Shown piece after piece: positions 58,656 through 64,000 of a stretch of DNA of 64,000 nt. The notes under the pieces are model-generated. The model was not told the DNA's origin. It was given only the letters and a program-made list of their open reading frames with translations, and made no database searches. The stretch lies in contig NC_052479.1 in assembly GCF_009730915.1 (NCBI RefSeq), positions 30,753,610 through 30,817,609 on the forward strand, in the 5' to 3' direction. Numbering within the stretch: the stretch's first letter is position 1; every line of letters starts with the position of its first letter. This stretch comes from Dioscorea cayenensis subsp. rotundata (Eukaryota > Streptophyta > Magnoliopsida > Dioscoreales > Dioscoreaceae). The position numbers and the translations under genes were made by a program.

Positions 58656-60420
58656 ATGGCAAGTGGGGGTCAACCCCCATTTAGTACAAACAGGAGAAAG
58701 TCCTGGGCGGACGTCGCCGCATGAGCTCAAAGAAAACCAGTGGCTTCTCCACTGGTGGACGGCCCCGTCCTGAGTAAGCTGAAGGCGAATACAACGGAGT
58801 TCCTCCGGATGGATCATGATACTGTTAGTAGAGCGCACCAGCGTTTCCAGACGTCGCTCTATGGGAAGTTTTTCGGAAAATCGCCGCCATTCGAGCAAGT
58901 CAAACAAATATTGAGTGCAAAGTGAGATGATATAGGTGCATTCCAACTTTCTGACCTCCCAAATGGGTATCTACTGATTCGATGTGAGAATCAGGAGACA
59001 ATGCAGTGCTTGATGTTTAAAGGACCTTGGGCGGTTAACGGGATCATTCTGCAACTGGCTCCATGGCAGCCATATTTCGAACCAGCATTCACCAAGCTCT
59101 CTACAGCGGCTGTCTGGATTCAGCTGCACAACCTCCCCGTCCAGTTCTGGGAGGGGGAATCACTTGAAACTGTTTCTAGTTTATTCGGTAAATTGTTGAA
59201 AATTGATGATCTTACTTCTTCATTGTCCAGGTCCAGGTTTGCTAGGATTTGTGTAGAAATAGATCTTGCTAAGCCTTTGAAACAAGGTTTTTGGATTGGA
59301 GATGATGAGCATCGTGTTTTTGTTGTTGTCCTCTACGAGCGTCTCCCTACATTTTGCTACAAGTGTGGGATAGTAGGCCATGGAACCAACAATTGCAGCC
59401 ACCAAAGCTTGGGAAACTCGGAACCCACCTCTCCACCCCATTGCACTGACTCGAGGGGTCAGCAACGGCAGGGGATCAGGGAGGGATCTGAATCCCTAAG
59501 CGATGGTATGGAGGCAGAGCTGGCACCCAGGTCGGAGATCCCAGCGGAAGAGATAAAGGGAACAGAAGAGCTTCATAAAATGGATTACGGGCCTTGGATG
59601 ATGGTGACGAGACGCCGGGGTTGTGGTGGAGGCCGTGGTGGCACTGGTGGTTCCGGAGGTCAGGGATCACATGCAGCGCATACGATTTCACGTGACTTAA
59701 GCTCTCCATCCCAACGACTCGAATTCCATACCCATTGGCGCATGCGAGACACGTGGCACTATTTCCTGGCGTGGCAGAGGAGGCTCGTCTTCGGCAAGGG
59801 TTCGTGGCTCTAGGGTGGCAGACTCTAGAACGGTCACTTCTTCCGAAAAAGAGCTCTCCACTCCCCCAGAATTGACCCCTGACCATGTTGTTCTTTTGGA
59901 ATCTGGTCCGGAGAGAAGCACACCTCCTGAGGCTTGTCAGGGGTTGGTTCCCAAGGGGTCGGTGGCTTTGGAACCATCGTTGAGACATAAGGGAACAGAG
60001 CCGTCTGACAAGTCTACTTTGCCTTTTACCCAAGTCTCAATCAAAGGCAAAGAAATTACGATCTCTGAGACTTTGGACTCTACTGGACCTCTTCCCATTC
60101 TCCGAACTTCAAAGCAAGCCTTCAACGAGCGTGAGGATGAGGGTACTCTGGGAGCTCACCAAATGATAGTAGAGAGAGTTTCGTCAACTCTACAACCCTC
60201 TTTGACTGTGTCTAGTGAGCCTGATCAAGTCATGAGCGACTCAGACGAGGAAGATGGAGATTCCATGGAGAGTGAGGATCCTATGGAACCGGAGGATTCG
60301 ATGGCTCTGGTCCAATACCAAAGCAACCACCGTAAGGAAGCTCTAGCCCGCAAGATCTCTTCAGCTCAGTTGACTTCCCACAAGAAGGGAAGGGTGTTTA
60401 CTGAAAGGGAAGTCTCCTGA
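58656..60420 (+). pseudogene. LINE ORF1 (RNA-binding, CCHC knuckle), two nonsense codons and a frameshift
   Basis: It starts MASGGQPPFSTNRRKSWADVAA, the usual ORF1 opening. In-frame TGA codons lie at 58722-58724 and 58923-58925. The DUF4283-like domain includes GYLLIRCENQETMQCLMFKGPW and WIQLHNLPVQFWEGESLETVSSLFGK. The zinc knuckle CYKCGIVGHGTNNC lies near 59356-59397. The frame ends at 59813 and continues shifted from 59815 to the stop at 60420, with an acidic C-terminus. ORF1 protein normally coats element RNA. Confidence 0.85.
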
Positions 60421-60509
60421 TTCTTGTTGTTTACCTGTTTTCCTCATCTGTTTGCTGAATGTGCTTGATTATTCTGGGTTTCTTAGTTTCTGGGGTTCTA
60501 TTAAGTTTT

Positions 60510-63500
60510 TTCATGTTCATAGACTGCACTAAGATTATTTGCTGGAACTGCAGGGGTGTCTCAAGTCGCGACACTTCATCTAGGGTTTTTCATCTCGTGA
60601 AGAAGTTTAAGCCGGTTCTCATCTATTTAGTTAACACTCGGGCAAATGATGATAGACTTCAACGGTTTTGTTCTAAACTCCCAGCTGTCTGGAACTGGGC
60701 TGCTATTTTAGCTGAAGGGATTTCAGGTGGTATTCTTACTATTTGGAACCAAAATATTGGGTATGTTACCCCTCTGGTAAGGTCTAGGTATGCTCTCCAC
60801 CTGGTGGTTACCTCTAAACAGTCTAAGAACTGGATTATTTCGACGGTTTATAATGCTAACTCTATTCAAGGTCAACGTATTTTATGGAAGGAGCTTACTG
60901 GTATGAATTCTCTTAACATTCCTTGGTTAATTATGGGGGATTTTAACGCGGTGATTTCTCAGGAGGAGCACAGAGGCGGTTCTCATTATTATTATAGGAA
61001 TAAAGCTTCGGCTTTTGCAGAATTCATTGCGGTTAATAACTTGGTGAATGTTAATTTCGTAGGCTCTCAATATACTTGGTGCAATAATCATAGTGGTTTG
61101 GCAAGACGTTGGGCTCGACTTGATCGGTGTCTTGTAAATCTGGTTTGGTCTAATAATTTTGATTCCTGTGTTGTTAAACATCTTTCTAGATTTCTTTCTG
61201 ATCATTCTCCCATGTTGCTTTCTATTATGCCTAGTGATTTTAGTGATAAGAAGACTTTTCGTTTTGAGAATATGTGCTTAGAATATGTGGGCTGTCATGA
61301 GATAGTTAAGAAAGCATGGAATTTTACCCCTCATTCTAACCCAATGCATGCAGTTTCTCACCTTTTTTCTCATACCAGACATCTGCTTCTAGATTGGAAG
61401 GGCAATGGCCTCCAGCCTATTGACGCAGCTATTAAAAATTTGGAAAACCTGATTATGGAAACAGAGATTAAGGATGGCCTTGGACCTGGTAATGATTTGT
61501 CCCCCTCTTCTCTCACTATTCTTTATAATAATCTCTCTGCTCTTCATAGACAGAACAACACAAAATGGGCTCAAAGGGCCAGACTCCAATGGGTTCAGAA
61601 CGGTGACAATAATACTTCTTTCTTCCATAATGCAGATCATTTTTGTAATCATTATAATGTAATTTCTAATATTATGGATCCAAATGGAGAAGTGTTTTAT
61701 GATCATGCTAATTTTTCTAGGATTTTTAGTAATTTTTTCTCAGAGATTTGGAAGGACCAGTCTGGGATGCATTTCTAGCAGAGCTATGATATGCTCCCGG
61801 ATGAGCTTCCTCGTGTTTCTATTGGTGAAGCAGAAGATCTTCTTAAAGAGGTGTCTAAGAAAGAGGTATTTGAAGCTCTCCAAGCACTTCCTTCAGGTAA
61901 GAGTCCAGGTCTAGATGGTTTCAATGTGGAATTCTATCGTTTTTACTGGAATGAGATTGGGGATTCCATCAATCTAGCGGTCAGGTACTTTTTCTCTCAC
62001 AATGTTATGCCTAAGAATTGGGGTAGAACCTACATTGCATTGATCCCTAAGAACTCTAATCCTAAATGCCCTGCTGATTATCGTCCTATATCCCTGTGCA
62101 ATGTCTGTTACAAAATTATCTTGAAAATTTTGGCTAATCGTCTGAAAGGTATTCTTCCTAATCTTATCGGGAAAGAACAATGTGGCTTTGTTCATGGTAG
62201 TACTCCTTTCGATAATATTATTACCCTTCAAGAAGTGGCCCATTCTATTGACAACAACGCAAACCTCCCTAGGATGTTGATTAAATTGGATATAGCTAAA
62301 GCTTATAACACTTTGAGCTGGTCTGCAATTCTTACTACGTTGACCAAAATGGGGTTCCCTGGCAAATGGGTTGAATGGATTAAAACTATTATTAGTAGTG
62401 TTTCCTATGCCCTCCTAATTAATAAATCACCTACTGATTAGTTTTCAGCTAGTAGAGGTATACATCAAGGAGATCCTCTCTCTCCCTATCTGTTTATTTT
62501 GGTTGCTCAAAATCTCACCACTATGCTCAATTATGCTCTTCAGATTAATATGATTCCTGGTTTCATGAATAGTCTTCACAACAATTTCAACCATTTGATG
62601 TATGTTGATGATATTATTCTAATTATAGAGGCTTCTAGGAAATCTGCTAGGAATATCAAAAAGTGTCTCAATTTTTATGGTCTCATCACTGGGCAAAGAG
62701 TTAATAATGCTAAGTCTGAAATCATTTTCCTTACCCGATTTAACAAACATCTATCTAACAGAATTGCTAAGATTTTGGAGTACAAGATTGGCTCTTTTCC
62801 ATTTAGATACCTGGGGATTCTGATTTCTCTGAGAAGATTGGCACTCTCTTGTTTTACGTCTATGGTAGATAAGATTGAGAAGTCAATCTCTTTCTGGAAG
62901 AAATCCAGGCTATCCCCAGTAGGGAAGACCATTCTTATTAACTCCTCTATCATGACAGTCCCTCTGTATTACCTTTCAGTGTATCCAATGCCTAAGTTTG
63001 TTTTGGACCGTGTCTCCAAAGCTGCCAGGACCCTGTTTTGGGCCAAAGATAGCAATAGAAATGGCATCAGTTCGGTTAGTTAGGATGATATCACTCTTAA
63101 TCAATCTGAGGGTGGAGGGGTTGTCAATTAGGAACTTGGGTCTTTCTAAGACTTCTCTGATGGCAAAAAATGTTCTCAACAAACTTAATAATCATAATGT
63201 TTGGTGGATCTCCATTATGGATCAAAAATATGGCAAATTTGATATTTGGAAAGGTAATATTCCTGCGAAATGCTCTTGGTTTTATAGAGGTATGGTTCAC
63301 AATGCTTTGATCATTCGGTCTTTTCTTTGGATGAACTCTTTTAATCCAAATATGACCTCTTTTTTAAATGACCCCTGGTATTTTGAGATCCCTATTGCTT
63401 ATAAGCCAACTTTTTTAAATATGGATATTGATTATTCTATTTTTCAGATCTCTGAATTATTAGTTAATATTCATTGGGATATTGATCAGATGCATTTTAT

Positions 63501-64000
63501 TTTTGGCTTACATATCAATGATAATGTTCTAGGCCAAAGTTCCATTAGTTATAATCAAAGCAATCACTGGGTCTGGTTCCCCAACAGTAAAGGCACTAAA
63601 TTATCAGCCAAGATCTACTCATTCTTCAATCACAGAAGGTTTTTTGGTAATCATTGGAATGGTTGGGGTAAGATTTGGAAGCTCAAAGTTGCTCCAAGAG
63701 TTAAGCATTTCATATGGTTGTTGATGCATAATGCTGTCAAAACCTCAGATTATCTGTATAGCCTGAAGCTGGGTCCCTTAAATATGTGCCCTTTTTGCAA
63801 ATTGTTCCCTGAGACGGCAGAGCACTTGTTCCTTAACTGTTCAAAGACCCAACTGATCTATAATAATACTTGCTATATTATCCGCAAGCCTATTAATTTA
63901 GGACAGGGGCTTTCATCGGGTATTTGGTTGGATCATGAAGTATCAGGTAATGACAATTATATACAGTCGGTGATTGCAGCTAATGTGTGGTTTATTTGGA
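60510..64000 (+). pseudogene. LINE ORF2: endonuclease, reverse transcriptase, zf-RVT
   Basis: The frame opens MFIDCTKIICWNCRGV. Endonuclease motifs present are GGILTIWN, WLIMGDFNAVI, YTWCNN, ARLDRCLVN and LSDHSPMLL. The expected ETK/ETR motif reads VNTRA, so the catalytic Glu is replaced. RT motifs are GKSPGLDGFNVEFY, YRPISLCNVCYKIILKILANRL, LDIAKAYNTLSW, GIHQGDPLSPYLF and YVDD (near 62600). In-frame TAG codons lie at 61776-61778, 62439-62441 and 63081-63083, with a frameshift near 63110. The zf-RVT tail (CPFCKLFPETAEHLFLNC) lies at about 63789-63840. The end is outside the window. Confidence 0.9.

Larger units (their letters stand above)
58656..64000 (+). mobile_element. LINE (non-LTR retrotransposon) with ORF1 and ORF2, runs past the window end
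   Basis: ORF1 begins at 58656 and ORF2 at about 60510. The domain order is DUF4283-like, CCHC zinc knuckle, APE-type endonuclease, reverse transcriptase, then zf-RVT, as in plant L1-like elements. The 3' end and tail lie outside. The element is longer than the LINE at 20.9-23.7 kb but is also inactive. Confidence 0.88.

Noticed and set aside
1-64000. CRISPR array, bacterial operon or rRNA/tRNA genes
   Set aside because: The repeats present are microsatellites, LTRs or intron arrays without spacers; no tRNA cloverleaf or rRNA core was recognised by eye, though a small RNA gene could be missed.

Overview
The window is plant nuclear DNA. Its genes are split by AT-rich introns with GT-AG borders (one GC-AG). 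Gene content is plant-type: Pumilio, a GTE-type BET bromodomain factor, RTNLB reticulon, group C bZIP, HKT transporters, galacturonokinase, DUF599. Long (AT)n and (TTA)n tracts and large transposons separate the genes. An angiosperm is certain. A non-grass monocot such as a yam is only a guess, because no sequence search was possible.

Layout from the left. (1) 165-2510, plus: the 3' exons of a Pumilio gene (PUF repeats 4-8). (2) 4246-6110, minus: a GTE bromodomain/NET protein, 3 exons. (3) 7908-15689, minus: UTP25, a nucleolar rRNA-processing factor. All 24 exons could be joined in frame to 746 aa. A tandem repeat of about 80 bp sits in one intron. (4) A 305-bp head-to-head promoter with telo-box and site-II-like motifs separates UTP25 from (5) 15995-17721, plus: a reticulon-like protein of 172 aa. 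(6) 18096-20404, minus: a group C bZIP factor of 288 aa. (7) 20891-23726: a 5'-truncated, decayed LINE with a recognisable target-site duplication. (8) 27183-29270 and 31389-33107, both minus: a tandem pair of HKT cation transporters. They differ at the first selectivity-filter residue (Gly in one, Ser in the other). (9) 33933-39548, minus: galacturonokinase, 13 exons, 434 aa. (10) 40602-50702, minus: a two-exon DUF599 membrane protein. Its single intron is occupied by a complete Ty3/gypsy LTR retrotransposon (41242-50448, 5-bp duplication TATAG). (11) 51327-57264: a Mutator-like element carrying a mudrA-like fragment on plus and an Ulp1-protease-like gene on minus. (12) 57493-57823: a fold-back MITE. 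(13) about 58656 to the window end, plus: a LINE with ORF1 and ORF2, interrupted by stops and a frameshift.

The host genes are unrelated housekeeping or physiological genes and form no pathway. UTP25 and RTNLB share a promoter region, and the HKT pair is a local duplication. Gene models were built by joining exons by hand at splice sites; the models for complete genes close in frame with the lengths stated.

The most unusual signals are: the HKT filter difference with a GC-AG intron; a degenerate motif of about 20-22 nt that fills the non-coding parts of the Mutator-like element and flips orientation between its two convergent genes; and the concentration of differences between the two LTRs at CAG/CTG triplets, which looks more like base-calling error at methylated sites than real divergence.
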